DNA of 24,043 nt from DATJFH01 sp035495815 (GCA_035495815.1 DATJFH010000199.1:1-24043), one strand, 5' to 3'; numbered from the stretch's first letter, positions 1-7,369 are shown. Numbers and translations: made by a program. The notes: generated by a model not told the origin, from the sequence alone.

Positions 1-48
1 GGGCGCCGTGAAATACCCGGCGCAAGCCACACCAATAAGATCATCGTT

Positions 49-135
49 AAGCCGTGTGCGGGAAAACCGCAAGCACGGTTTGAAAGGGGAAATTAGAAAC
101 GGACTGGTGTAAGCCAGTACCGCGCTAAAATTTAC
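49..135 (+). mobile_element. 3' end of a group II intron (domains V and VI)
   Basis: Positions 50-80 fold into a domain V-like hairpin. The basal stem pairs 50-56 with 74-80 and contains the AGC triad at 50-52. An AG bulge follows at 72-73, then an upper GC stem (58-61 with 67-70) with a GAAA-type loop. Downstream, 90-133 fold as domain VI: 90-93 pairs with 130-133, TAG 94-96 with CTA 125-127, CGG 100-102 with CCG 120-122, and ACTGG 103-107 with CCAGT 114-118. Unpaired adenosines at 128-129 lie 6-7 nt before a plausible AC 3' end at 134-135, where a branch-point A is expected. The intron body and its maturase lie outside the window. The family call comes from secondary structure and recalled consensus. 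The exact 3' boundary is inferred. Confidence 0.78.
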
Positions 136-137
136 CA

Positions 138-914
138 ATGATCGCTTCGCGCGTGGCGCCGTTCCGGACTCCGGAACCGCCCACCTTTTCCACGCCCGCC
201 GAGGAGCGGCGGCATCGGAAGGAGCGCCTGGCCGCTTCTTTCCGCCTGTTCGCCCATTTCGGTTTCGACCAGGGAGTGGCCGGGCATATCACGGCCCGCG
301 ATCCTGAATGGCGCGATCACTTCTGGGTCAATCCGTACGGCGAGCACTTCGGCCACGTTCGTGTTTCCGACCTGCTGCTGGTGAACGAGCGCGGTGAGGT
401 GGTGGAAGGCGCGGGCCGGTTGAATCGCGCCGCCTTCGCCATCCACTCGCAGGTACACGCGGCGCGGCCGGACGTGGTGGCCGCCGCTCATGCGCACTCC
501 ATGTACGGAAAGGCCTGGTCCGCGCTCGGCCGGCTGATCGATCCCATCACCCAGGAATCCTGCGCCTACTTCGAGGACCACGGGTTGTTCGAAGAGTTCA
601 ACGGCCTGGTGCTCGAGCTCGACGAAGGCCAGCGCATCGCGCGCGCGCTGGGGCCGGGGAAGGCGGTGATCCTGCAAAATCACGGGCTGCTCACGGTCGG
701 CCACAGCGTGGACGAAGCCGCCTGGTGGTTTATCAACCTGGAACGCTGCTGCCAGGCGCAGATCCTGGCCGAATCGGTCGCCAAGCCACAGCAGATTACG
801 CCGGAGAGCGCGCGGAATACGCGGGCCCACCTGGGGACGAGCCAGGCGGGCTGGTTCCAGTTTCAGCCGCTGTGGGCCCGCATCACGCGGGAGCAGCCGG
901 ACCTGTTCGATTGA
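138..914 (+). CDS. class II aldolase/adducin family protein
   Basis: This 258-aa protein has the class II aldolase/adducin fold, a zinc-dependent family that includes fuculose- and ribulose-phosphate aldolases and epimerases. The HAHS motif near residues 116-119 and the QNHGLLTVG motif near residue 180 supply the metal-ligand histidines. The family acts in the cytoplasm on phosphorylated sugars or 2-keto acids; the substrate here cannot be read from sequence. The N-terminal block (PPTF, then EERRHRKERLAASFRLF) is what I recall for full-length acidobacterial relatives, so the ORF looks complete. No Shine-Dalgarno sequence precedes the ATG, and the start lies about 2 nt after the inferred end of a group II intron, so its original promoter and leader have probably been separated from it. 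The stop overlaps the next gene's TTG start. Confidence 0.9.
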   Translation: MIASRVAPFRTPEPPTFSTPAEERRHRKERLAASFRLFAHFGFDQGVAGHITARDPEWRDHFWVNPYGEHFGHVRVSDLLLVNERGEVVEGAGRLNRAAFAIHSQVHAARPDVVAAAHAHSMYGKAWSALGRLIDPITQESCAYFEDHGLFEEFNGLVLELDEGQRIARALGPGKAVILQNHGLLTVGHSVDEAAWWFINLERCCQAQILAESVAKPQQITPESARNTRAHLGTSQAGWFQFQPLWARITREQPDLFD

Positions 915-1618
915 ACCTCGCCGTCATTCTGGTCGCGCCGCGAAATCCGCTCAATATCGGAGCGGCGGCGCGCGCGATGCAGAACTTCGGGTGCGACACG
1001 CTGCGCGTGGTTAATCCCTATCAGGTCGCCTTTCGGGAAGCCGTCTCGGCGGTCTCGGCGGCGCCGCTGTTGAGGGCGGCGAAGGAATTCAGCGCCGTCG
1101 GCGAGGCGGTTGCCGACTGCGCTCTGGTGGTCGGCACCACTTCCATCGGACATCGCGAGCTGCAGCACGATCTGCATCTGCTGGCCGCGGGGGCGAGCCG
1201 CATCCGGCGCAAGATGGCGGCGGGGCGCGTCGGGCTGATGTTCGGATCGGAGAAGTTCGGGCTTTCGAACGAAGACATGAGCCACTGCCAGTGGCTGATG
1301 CGCATTCCCACGGTGGACCAGAGCCGGTCGATGAACCTGGGGCAGGCAGTCGCGGTCTGTCTCTACGAGATCGCCCGATCCGGCGCGGGCGCGGGACCGC
1401 CGCCGAAGAAGCTGAAGCCGGCCACCATGGACGAGATCGAGCGCATCACGCAGATGCTGCTCGAAGCGTCGAGGCGCAGCGGCTACATGAATCCGGTGGT
1501 GGCCGGTTCGACGGAGAGCAAAGTCCGGCGCATGGTGCGGCGGCTGCGGATCACGGCTCCGGACGCCGCGATGTGGCTCGGGATGCTTCGCCAGATTCTG
1601 TGGAAGCTCCGAAACTGA
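911..1618 (+). CDS. trmJ: TrmJ/TrmH-family tRNA (Cm32/Um32) 2'-O-methyltransferase
   Basis: This is a SPOUT-class RNA ribose methyltransferase of 235 aa, close to the usual TrmJ length. It would use S-adenosylmethionine to methylate the ribose of tRNA, typically position 32. Motif 1 is NPLNIGAAARAM (residues 12-23). Motif 2 is FGSEKFGLSNEDM (111-123). Motif 3 is SMNLGQAVAVCLYE (140-153). Motifs 2 and 3 build the trefoil knot that binds SAM. I chose the TTG at 911 because it starts right at the conserved first beta strand (NLAVILVAP) and overlaps the aldolase stop in the string ATTGA, which implies translational coupling. Longer versions of the frame run back inside the aldolase gene. Its 3' end overlaps the convergent POTRA gene by 68 bp. 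TrmJ is the best match, but other TrmH subfamilies modify other positions. Confidence 0.88.
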   Translation: MNLAVILVAPRNPLNIGAAARAMQNFGCDTLRVVNPYQVAFREAVSAVSAAPLLRAAKEFSAVGEAVADCALVVGTTSIGHRELQHDLHLLAAGASRIRRKMAAGRVGLMFGSEKFGLSNEDMSHCQWLMRIPTVDQSRSMNLGQAVAVCLYEIARSGAGAGPPPKKLKPATMDEIERITQMLLEASRRSGYMNPVVAGSTESKVRRMVRRLRITAPDAAMWLGMLRQILWKLRN

Positions 1619-2873
1619 GGGTGACGTCGGCGATCCGGTGCTCTTCATCCACCTGGACCGACGAGCGGGTCTTGCCGAGGCCGTCGAACAGGCCGCGCTC
1701 CCGCACCTGCTCGAGGAAGTAGTCCGGATAATCGGCGTTGAACGGCTTGCCCGGCTGCAGCGTCCAGATCTTCCGCACCTGCGGCTCGGTGAGGATGTCG
1801 AGGCCCTGGATGGTCAGCTTTCCGAAAAAGTATTGCGGACCGGGCTCGGGTTTGATGACCAGGGCGACTGTTTTCTTCTGATCGTCCGGATGCCGCTCGA
1901 CGCGCATGGCCGCATGGGTGTAGCCCTCTCGTCGCAGCCGCTTTTTCATCCGGTCGAGACCGGCGTTGATGTCGTCGAAGTTGGCCAGGTCGCCGGGCTT
2001 GAAGCCGCCCGCTTTTAGCAGATCCTTGGCGGGAACGGGAGTGTCGCCCTCCAGGGTCACTTCGCCCAAATCGTAGCTCGGGCCTTCGTCCACGGTGACG
2101 GTGACGGCCAGGCCTTCGACCTTTTCCGCCTTTTCGGTAGTGATGGCGGGAAACTTCAGGCGAATGCGCCCGCGCGCTTCGTAGATTGGACGCACGCTGG
2201 CGTCGAGCATCTGGCGGAAAGCCGCCTCGCCGTAAATCGTACCGTAGGCCACTCCGGCGAATGCGTTCAACAGCACGGAGGAGGGGACAACTTCATTGCC
2301 TTTGAACTTCACTTCGGCTACTTTGGGGGCGCCGGCAGCAGGCCGGAAGACGATCGCGAACTGGTCCGCGGATTCGGCTACGACTTTTCCGGCGATTTTC
2401 TCCGTGCGGCCTTTGCTCCCGAGGTACTCTTCGATCGCGGCCGCGTGGCGCTTGAAGATCGATTCGGTGGCCGGAATTCTGGCGCCGAAGAAGGGATCCT
2501 TCTTGTGGAGCCAGGCCTTCAGGTCCGCGTCCGGCGCGTCGAGCGACTCGAAGCGGACGGGATAGACCGGCTCCACTTCCACCACTTCGAACGACGCTTC
2601 ATATCCGCTCGAACCGGCGGCGGGGGCGAAGCGGTAGCCCACGGTTTCGAACACGCCGGTAGCCAGCAGGCGTTCGCGCGCGGTTTCGAAATCGTCGCGT
2701 CCGGCGACCTGGCCCACCTTCAGTCCGGAGGCGGCCAGCGCCTGCTCGCGCGAGTAATTTTTGAGACCTTGAATATCGAGGCGCTGAATCGGCCATCGCT
2801 CGAGCCTGGCGGGCGAGGGCTTTTGGGCCATTGCCGGGGCGCAGAGCAGGAGCAGCGCCACAAAGTACCGCAT
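1551..2873 (-). CDS. POTRA-repeat protein (BamA/D15 N-terminal-like, no barrel)
   Basis: This 440-aa protein begins with a signal peptide (MRYFVALLLLCAPAMAQ, residues 1-17). The rest is a string of POTRA-like units, recognisable by repeated patterns of the type 'V..(I/F)..G', 'G..Y' and 'DEGP.Y.LG.V...G'. The units fall at roughly residues 30-110, 180-260, 265-340 and 345-425. BamA-family proteins carry such repeats before a 16-strand outer-membrane barrel. Here the protein stops right after the last POTRA unit, so it is probably a soluble periplasmic partner of an outer-membrane assembly or secretion pathway. The ATG at 2873 is preceded by GGAGG and follows the upstream TPR gene by 10 bp, which indicates an operon. 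An upstream in-frame ATG at 3110 is rejected because it would read across the TPR gene. The last 20 or so residues are encoded antisense to trmJ and look non-homologous. Confidence 0.82.
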   Translation of the reverse strand: MRYFVALLLLCAPAMAQKPSPARLERWPIQRLDIQGLKNYSREQALAASGLKVGQVAGRDDFETARERLLATGVFETVGYRFAPAAGSSGYEASFEVVEVEPVYPVRFESLDAPDADLKAWLHKKDPFFGARIPATESIFKRHAAAIEEYLGSKGRTEKIAGKVVAESADQFAIVFRPAAGAPKVAEVKFKGNEVVPSSVLLNAFAGVAYGTIYGEAAFRQMLDASVRPIYEARGRIRLKFPAITTEKAEKVEGLAVTVTVDEGPSYDLGEVTLEGDTPVPAKDLLKAGGFKPGDLANFDDINAGLDRMKKRLRREGYTHAAMRVERHPDDQKKTVALVIKPEPGPQYFFGKLTIQGLDILTEPQVRKIWTLQPGKPFNADYPDYFLEQVRERGLFDGLGKTRSSVQVDEEHRIADVTLSFGASTESGEASRATSRRPEP

Positions 2874-2883
2874 ACCTCCATTA

Positions 2884-3207
2884 TCAACCCAGAATATCGA
2901 GCGCCGCCTGAATCTCGCTGTGGGTATGGGCGTCGCCGGTGCGGCGGGTGGCTTCGAGGCCGCGCCTGTAGATGGACCGGGCGTCATCGAGGCGGCCGAG
3001 TTTTTCGAGCGCCTGACCGCCGTGATAGTAGGCGGCCGCATAGTCCGGATTGACTCCCAGCAGAGCTTCGTACTCTTCGACAGCCTCGGCCAACTTCCCG
3101 GAATTGGCATACTCCATCGCCAGGCCGTAGCGCGCGAAGTTGTCGTTCGGATTCTGCTCCAGCATGCCTTTGAGGATTTCCAGACGGTTCACAGCCATAT
3201 GCTCCAT
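2884..3207 (-). CDS. small TPR-repeat protein
   Basis: This 107-aa protein consists of about three tetratricopeptide-like helical hairpins. Typical spacing is visible in 'ARYGLAMEYANSGKLAEAVEEYEALL' followed by a second 'AYYHGGQALEKLGRLDDARSIYRRGLE'. There is no signal peptide, so it is probably cytoplasmic, acting as a protein-interaction adaptor of unknown partner. It is the first gene of an operon with the POTRA protein downstream (stop to start 10 bp). The start is uncertain: ATG at 3207, ATG at 3198 or GTG at 3192. A TATATT -10-like box at 3211-3216 sits so close that transcription could begin inside the first codons, which would favour 3198 or 3192. The gene is divergent from the next gene, with only 15 bp between the ATGs. 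Confidence 0.8.
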   Translation of the reverse strand: MEHMAVNRLEILKGMLEQNPNDNFARYGLAMEYANSGKLAEAVEEYEALLGVNPDYAAAYYHGGQALEKLGRLDDARSIYRRGLEATRRTGDAHTHSEIQAALDILG

Positions 3208-3209
3208 GC

Positions 3210-3216
3210 TAATATA
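3210..3216. promoter_or_regulatory. shared AT-rich -10-like box between divergent genes
   Basis: The 15-bp gap between two divergent start codons contains TAATATA. It reads TAATAT on the plus strand, 7 nt before the ATG at 3223. On the minus strand it reads TATATT, 3 nt before the ATG at 3207. No Shine-Dalgarno sequence precedes the plus-strand ATG. This fits a leaderless promoter for the plus-strand gene. Promoter function is inferred from spacing only. Confidence 0.4.
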
Positions 3217-3222
3217 CCGGCC

Positions 3223-3636
3223 ATGGCCTGTCCCTGCTTCGACCCGGGCGAGCGGCTACCCGGCTCGAACGGCAGCCTCGGCGATCTGTACGCGGGCCTG
3301 TGCCGCGCCGCCGGCGCCGAGCGGCCGGACGAGCGGACAACCGTCGAGCAATGCAACATCGGCTACGCGCGCGGCCGCTGCCCGCGCTTTCCGGAAGGGG
3401 AGTCATCGGACGCCATCCGCTTCAGCGTCGCGGGGCATGAAGGGGGCTTCATTCGCATCCTGTACTCACTCGAGCGGGATCACCGGCCGGTGTCGCATGG
3501 TGCGGTGGAGTTCTGCACGGGGACGGCGTCGTTTCGCGGCGCGATGCCGAACGCATCGCTCGAGCGGCTCGCGCCGGCGTACGTGCGGAGTTATCTGCGC
3601 CGGGTAGGCGCCGGCCGGGCCGCTGCGCCGCGATGA
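3223..3636 (+). CDS. conserved hypothetical cysteine-containing protein (137 aa)
   Basis: The function is not known. The 137-aa product has cysteines at residues 3, 5, 27, 44, 53 and 98, including CPC at the N terminus and CNIGYARGRC in the middle. This spacing would suit metal or cluster binding or disulfides. It has no signal peptide. I recall similar small proteins of unknown function with a CNxGYARGRC-type motif from Acidobacteriota genomes, but I cannot check that here. The ATG at 3223 is chosen because the protein pattern starts there; the same frame runs further upstream only through the antisense of the TPR gene. It has no Shine-Dalgarno sequence and may be translated from a leaderless mRNA. 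It lies divergent from the TPR-POTRA operon and upstream of degP, with a 126-bp gap. Confidence 0.75.
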   Translation: MACPCFDPGERLPGSNGSLGDLYAGLCRAAGAERPDERTTVEQCNIGYARGRCPRFPEGESSDAIRFSVAGHEGGFIRILYSLERDHRPVSHGAVEFCTGTASFRGAMPNASLERLAPAYVRSYLRRVGAGRAAAPR

Positions 3637-3762
3637 GTCTACGACTTTTGATGGCGTGAATATCGATGGCAGGGCCGGCCCGTCCGAAGGCGCCCGGCTC
3701 CGAAACGAATCGGATGCTCGCACGTCTCATAGAGTGTAGGACCTGGAGGGTTCCAAAAATAA

Positions 3763-5244
3763 ATGAAACCATACTTTTTACGCAACCGCCGGCTTGCGAC
3801 CTTTTCCCTGGCGGCTGCATTGGCGGCAACAGGCTTCTTCGGGATCCGGCTCGCAGCCACCGGCCCGGGAGGCGATAATCCCCGCCCGACGGTGAAGGTC
3901 GCAACCCGTTCGGAGGCTGCATCCGGCCGCGGCTATTCCAGCGTTGTCAAGCGCGTATTACCGGCGGTTGTCAATATCTCCACATCCAAAATGACCCGCC
4001 CCGCCTCCATGAATTCCATGGAAGGCATGGACGATCCGATGTTCCGCCAATTCTTCGGCGAACGGTTCGGCCGGGGCTTCAATGCTCCCCGCCAACGGCG
4101 CGAAAAGAGCCTCGGCTCCGGCGTGATTGTTTCTCCAGAAGGCTATATTCTTACCAATAATCACGTGGTCGACGGGGCTACCGACATCACAGTCACGCTG
4201 CACGACAAGCGCGAAATGAAAGCCCGCCTCATCGGCGCGGACGCGCGGACCGATATCGCGGTGCTTCGCATCGACGGAGCGAAGCTGCCGGCGGTGACGC
4301 TGGGCGATTCGTCCAAAGTGGAAGTGGGCGACGTGGTTCTAGCCATGGGGAATCCGTTCGGTATCGGCCAGACGGTAACCATGGGAATCGTCAGCGCCAT
4401 GGGGCGCGGCGGTCTGGGAATCGAGGAAGTTGAAGACTTCATCCAGACGGACGCTCCCATCAACCCGGGCAATTCCGGCGGGGCGCTGATCGACGACGAA
4501 GGCCGGCTGGTGGGCATCAACACGGCGATTCTGTCCGGCAATTCGGGAGGCAATCAGGGCATCGGATTCGCGGTGCCGATCAACATGGCGCGCCATGTCA
4601 TGAACCAGGTGGTGGAACACGGCAAAGTGGAGCGCGCCTACCTGGGCATTCTTCCGCAGGACGTGACACCGGCAATTGCCAAGGCCTTCAACGCTCCCGA
4701 CACCAAGGGCGCGCTGGTGGGCGACATCACGGCGGACGGTCCGGCTTCGCGCAGCGAGTTGAAGAAGGGCGACATCATTGTCAGCATCAACGGCAAGCCC
4801 ATCGATACCGCGAACCAGCTGCGTCTCATGGTCGGCGAGATGGCGCCTTCGTCCAACGTTGAAATGAAGGTGCTGCGAAACGGCAAACCGCTGAACGTCA
4901 CGCTGAAGCTGGGCGAGTTCCCGACCAGAGCGGAGCGGGCCGGCGTCGATCGGACCAATCCGGACAGCGCGCTGGAGGGCGTACAGGTTCAAAATGTCAC
5001 AGCGGAGGTCGCTCAGGAGCTGAAGCTTCCGGCCACGACCAAAGGGGTGGTGGTGGAGCAAGTGAGTCCGGCCAGCCGCGCCGCGGACGCCGGGTTGAGG
5101 CCCGGAGACGTGATTCAGGAGGCGAATCACCAACCGGTGAAAAACGTGGGTGACTTCCGGAGCGCTGTCGGCGCGAAGGGTAAAGACGATTCGGTCCTGC
5201 TGCTGGTGAATCGCCAGGGGACCACGCTCTTCCTCACCGTGTAG
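3763..5244 (+). CDS. degP: DegP/HtrA family periplasmic serine endoprotease (Do family)
   Basis: This 493-aa protein is an HtrA/DegP-type protease-chaperone that degrades misfolded envelope proteins. An N-terminal hydrophobic segment (about residues 10-32) is a signal peptide or anchor. The trypsin-like domain spans about 60-290 with a complete triad: His134 in TNNHVVDGA, Asp164 in DARTDIAVLRI and Ser238 in NPGNSGGALID. Two PDZ domains follow, at about 292-385 (YLGILPQ start) and 405-490 (GVVVEQVSPASRA). Length and two-PDZ layout match DegP/DegQ rather than single-PDZ DegS. GGAGGG lies about 13 nt before the ATG, which is a long spacing. It is transcribed alone, ending at the terminator at 5278-5317. 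No clear envelope-stress promoter was recognised. DegQ or MucD are equally valid labels. Confidence 0.94.
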   Translation: MKPYFLRNRRLATFSLAAALAATGFFGIRLAATGPGGDNPRPTVKVATRSEAASGRGYSSVVKRVLPAVVNISTSKMTRPASMNSMEGMDDPMFRQFFGERFGRGFNAPRQRREKSLGSGVIVSPEGYILTNNHVVDGATDITVTLHDKREMKARLIGADARTDIAVLRIDGAKLPAVTLGDSSKVEVGDVVLAMGNPFGIGQTVTMGIVSAMGRGGLGIEEVEDFIQTDAPINPGNSGGALIDDEGRLVGINTAILSGNSGGNQGIGFAVPINMARHVMNQVVEHGKVERAYLGILPQDVTPAIAKAFNAPDTKGALVGDITADGPASRSELKKGDIIVSINGKPIDTANQLRLMVGEMAPSSNVEMKVLRNGKPLNVTLKLGEFPTRAERAGVDRTNPDSALEGVQVQNVTAEVAQELKLPATTKGVVVEQVSPASRAADAGLRPGDVIQEANHQPVKNVGDFRSAVGAKGKDDSVLLLVNRQGTTLFLTV

Positions 5245-5277
5245 CATTAATCGCATTAATGATTCGGTGAGGGAGCC

Positions 5278-5317
5278 GGCTCGAGCCTTTCCTCCGGGGC
5301 TCGGGCCGTCTTTTTTT
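5278..5317 (+). terminator. Rho-independent terminator after degP
   Basis: A 10-bp stem, GGCTCGAGCC (5278-5287) with GGCTCGGGCC (5298-5307), contains a single G-U pair. It encloses a 10-nt loop and is followed by TCTTTTTTT. It lies about 35 bp after the degP stop. Confidence 0.92.
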
Positions 5318-5343
5318 ATGCGCGGATAGAGTTGGCGGGTTCG

Positions 5344-6198
5344 CTACGCGCGGAGCAGCATGGGGACCAGGTTCTCGCGGCGCGGCGGCAGGGAAGGGCG
5401 GCGGCGCGGCGGGGCCGTGGTTTCCTGGAGCATGGACTTGAGTTGCAGGGCGTTCACGACTGCTTTGCCCCCGGAATGATTGGCGGTGACCACGAAGGTG
5501 GCGCTGGAGTGGGCGCGCAGTCGCTCGATGCGGGTTTGCCAGCAGCCGAGCTCGCGGGGCGTGTACAGATAGTCGGCGGCGGTTTCCTCGGCGGTCCAAT
5601 CGCCGCCGTTCCGGCCGAGGAGGCGCACGTAACTGACGGGCGAGGTGATGATGGCGTCCGGGGGCATGGCGCGGACTCCGTCGGGCTGGTCGACATTGCA
5701 GAAGCCGATGCGATAGTCCATGAGGGTACCCAAAGCTTCGTCGAGCATCCAGCTGGCGTGCCGCATTTCCGCCACCAGGGGGAACTCGTGGAAGGAGCGG
5801 CGCAGTTCGATCAGGAAGTCCCGATTCTCCCGCGTGAAGCGGAACGACCAGGGAAAGCGCATCAGCAGACACCCCAGTTTGCCGGACGCGCGCAGGGGCC
5901 GGAGACCGTCGTTGAAACTCCGAACGGCGTCCGCGTCCAGGTTTCGATCGTAGGTGAACGCGCGGCCAAGAAGGGCGGTAAACATGAACTTGGGGTTGTG
6001 CGCCACCTTCCCAATCCACAGTTTTGACAATTCCGGGCGAAGGGGCCGATGAAACGAGCAATCGATCTCGACCACGTCCAGGAGTTGGCTCAGGTGTTCG
6101 AGCGGATGAAAGCCGCGCGGCTTGACCGGCGGATAAACTACGGCGTTCCAGTCCGAATGCAACCAACCGGATGTTCCACAGTGAACGACTTTTTCCAC
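5344..6198 (-). CDS. DUF72 (YecE-like) family protein
   Basis: This 284-aa protein has the hallmarks of the DUF72/YecE TIM-barrel family, whose biochemical role is not established. Visible are the opening CGTSGW (residues 7-12), 'EIDCSFH' near 44-50, 'FPLVAEMRHASW' near 138-149 and 'FCNVDQP' near 166-172. The C terminus (about 250-284) is rich in proline and arginine and is probably disordered. The start is a GTG at 6196-6198, supported by AGGAGG seven bases upstream. A sigma70-like promoter lies at 6243-6272. The gene stands alone on the minus strand and converges with degP, whose terminator lies between them. Confidence 0.88.
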   Translation of the reverse strand: MEKVVHCGTSGWLHSDWNAVVYPPVKPRGFHPLEHLSQLLDVVEIDCSFHRPLRPELSKLWIGKVAHNPKFMFTALLGRAFTYDRNLDADAVRSFNDGLRPLRASGKLGCLLMRFPWSFRFTRENRDFLIELRRSFHEFPLVAEMRHASWMLDEALGTLMDYRIGFCNVDQPDGVRAMPPDAIITSPVSYVRLLGRNGGDWTAEETAADYLYTPRELGCWQTRIERLRAHSSATFVVTANHSGGKAVVNALQLKSMLQETTAPPRRRPSLPPRRENLVPMLLRA

Positions 6199-6242
6199 GG
6201 GAAGGCCTCCTGTCCACTAAATTCGTCTTTTCTTCGCCTTTT

Positions 6243-6272
6243 ATTCTACAATCGTTCGCGGAAAGAGGTCAA
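6243..6272 (-). promoter_or_regulatory. sigma70-type promoter for the DUF72 gene
   Basis: On the minus strand TTGACC (6267-6272) and TAGAAT (6243-6248) are separated by 18 nt. This gives a start near 6236 and a leader of about 38 nt that includes the AGGAGG site. The boxes are seen directly; activity is inferred. Confidence 0.65.
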
Positions 6273-6353
6273 GAAAAAACTTTTTAGTTTTGTTAGCGTA
6301 CGAGTAACCATGGCAGGAATCGGGGCGCCTCTAGTCTATATCCCCGTTACGAC

Positions 6354-6402
6354 AGCGGGCGCACACACCCCTATCACCCAAGCGCGCCCGCTTTTTTCTT
6401 TT
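6354..6402 (+). terminator. plus-strand terminator hairpin with no assigned gene
   Basis: AGCGGGCGC (6354-6362) pairs perfectly with GCGCCCGCT (6384-6392). A TTTTTTCTTTT run follows and reaches the cysK stop codon on the other strand. The loop is 21 nt. The T-run lies downstream only on the plus strand, yet no plus-strand gene ends here. It could end a small RNA from 6273-6400 or block antisense transcription into cysK. Confidence 0.6.
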
Positions 6403-7357
6403 ACTCTTCGAACAGGCCCTCGAACAACATACTGCTGAGGTAGCGCTCACCGGAGTCGGGCAGGATCACGACCATGGTTTTGTCACGGAACTGCTCTTCC
6501 CGGGTCAGGCGCAGCGCAACCGCGACGGCTGCTCCGCAGGAGATCCCGGACAGGATTCCTTCTTCCTTGGCCAGCCGCCTCGCGACTTCGATGGATTCCT
6601 CGTTCGAGACGAGCTCGACGCGGTCCACCATGGAAAGATCCAGCGTGTCCGGAATAAAACCGGCTCCGATTCCCTGAATCTTGTGGGGTCCGGGCTTGAG
6701 CGGCTGTTTCTTCATGGTCTGGGTGATGACCGGGCTGCTGCTGGGCTCCACTCCGACCGAGAGGATGTTCTTGCCCTTCTCCTTCTTGATATAACGGGAA
6801 ACGCCGCTGATGGTGCCGCCGGTGCCGATGCCGGAGACCAGCACGTCGATGGACCCGCCGGTATCCTCCCAGATTTCCGGACCGGTGGTTTCGACATGAA
6901 TCCGGGGGTTGGCGGGGTTCTTGAACTGTTGCAGCAGCACGAAGCGGTTGGGGTCTGAGGCGACGATCTCCTCGGCCTTCGAGATCGAGCCGGCCATACC
7001 CTTCGATCCATCGGTGAGGACCAGGTTGGCGCCAAACGCTTTGAGGACTTTGCGGCGTTCGATCGAGAAGGTCTCGGGCATGGTCAGGGTGATCGGATAG
7101 CCGCGGGCAGCGGCGACGAAGGCCAGCGCAATGCCGGTGTTGCCGCTGGTCGGCTCGATCAGCTCTTTTCCGGGCTTGAGGATGCCGCGTTTTTCCGCGT
7201 CCCAGATCATCGAGGCCCCGATGCGGCACTTCACCGAGTAGGCGGGGTTGCGGCCTTCCACTTTTCCTAACAGCTTCACCGGCGCGCCGTTGGTGATCCG
7301 ATTGAGCCGGACCAGCGGCGTGCGGCCGATGCTTAGCGAGTTGTCAGCGAATATCAT
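6401..7357 (-). CDS. cysK: cysteine synthase A (O-acetylserine sulfhydrylase)
   Basis: This 318-aa PLP-dependent enzyme makes cysteine from O-acetylserine and sulfide in the cytoplasm. The PLP lysine is K43 in NPAYSVKCRIG, a form shared with E. coli CysK. The substrate loop PTSGNTGIAL follows at about residues 69-78. The glycine-rich phosphate cup GIGTGGT is near 175-181, and the C-terminal SGERYLS is also conserved. Length fits CysK with a slightly short tail. The ATG at 7357 has GGGAGAAGGA directly upstream. The gene lies 12 bp downstream of an Rrf2-family regulator, forming a two-gene operon. In Bacillus, CysK binds the Rrf2 regulator CymR and acts as its co-repressor, so the pairing suggests sulfur-dependent control. 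No terminator with a T-run on its own strand was found just after the stop. Confidence 0.96.
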   Translation of the reverse strand: MIFADNSLSIGRTPLVRLNRITNGAPVKLLGKVEGRNPAYSVKCRIGASMIWDAEKRGILKPGKELIEPTSGNTGIALAFVAAARGYPITLTMPETFSIERRKVLKAFGANLVLTDGSKGMAGSISKAEEIVASDPNRFVLLQQFKNPANPRIHVETTGPEIWEDTGGSIDVLVSGIGTGGTISGVSRYIKKEKGKNILSVGVEPSSSPVITQTMKKQPLKPGPHKIQGIGAGFIPDTLDLSMVDRVELVSNEESIEVARRLAKEEGILSGISCGAAVAVALRLTREEQFRDKTMVVILPDSGERYLSSMLFEGLFEE

Positions 7358-7369
7358 TCCTTCTCCCTG

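Noticed and set aside
2874..3110. Upstream extension of the POTRA gene to an ATG at 3110
   Set aside because: The extra 79 residues are an alternate frame of the TPR gene. The ATG at 2873 has both GGAGG and a signal peptide.
4339..5256. 305-codon minus-strand frame under degP
   Set aside because: Shadow of the protease gene; the degP triad and PDZ domains leave no doubt about the coding strand.
6310..6438. Small plus-strand ORF starting ATGGCAGGAATC
   Set aside because: It reads through the terminator hairpin and into antisense cysK, with no ribosome binding site.
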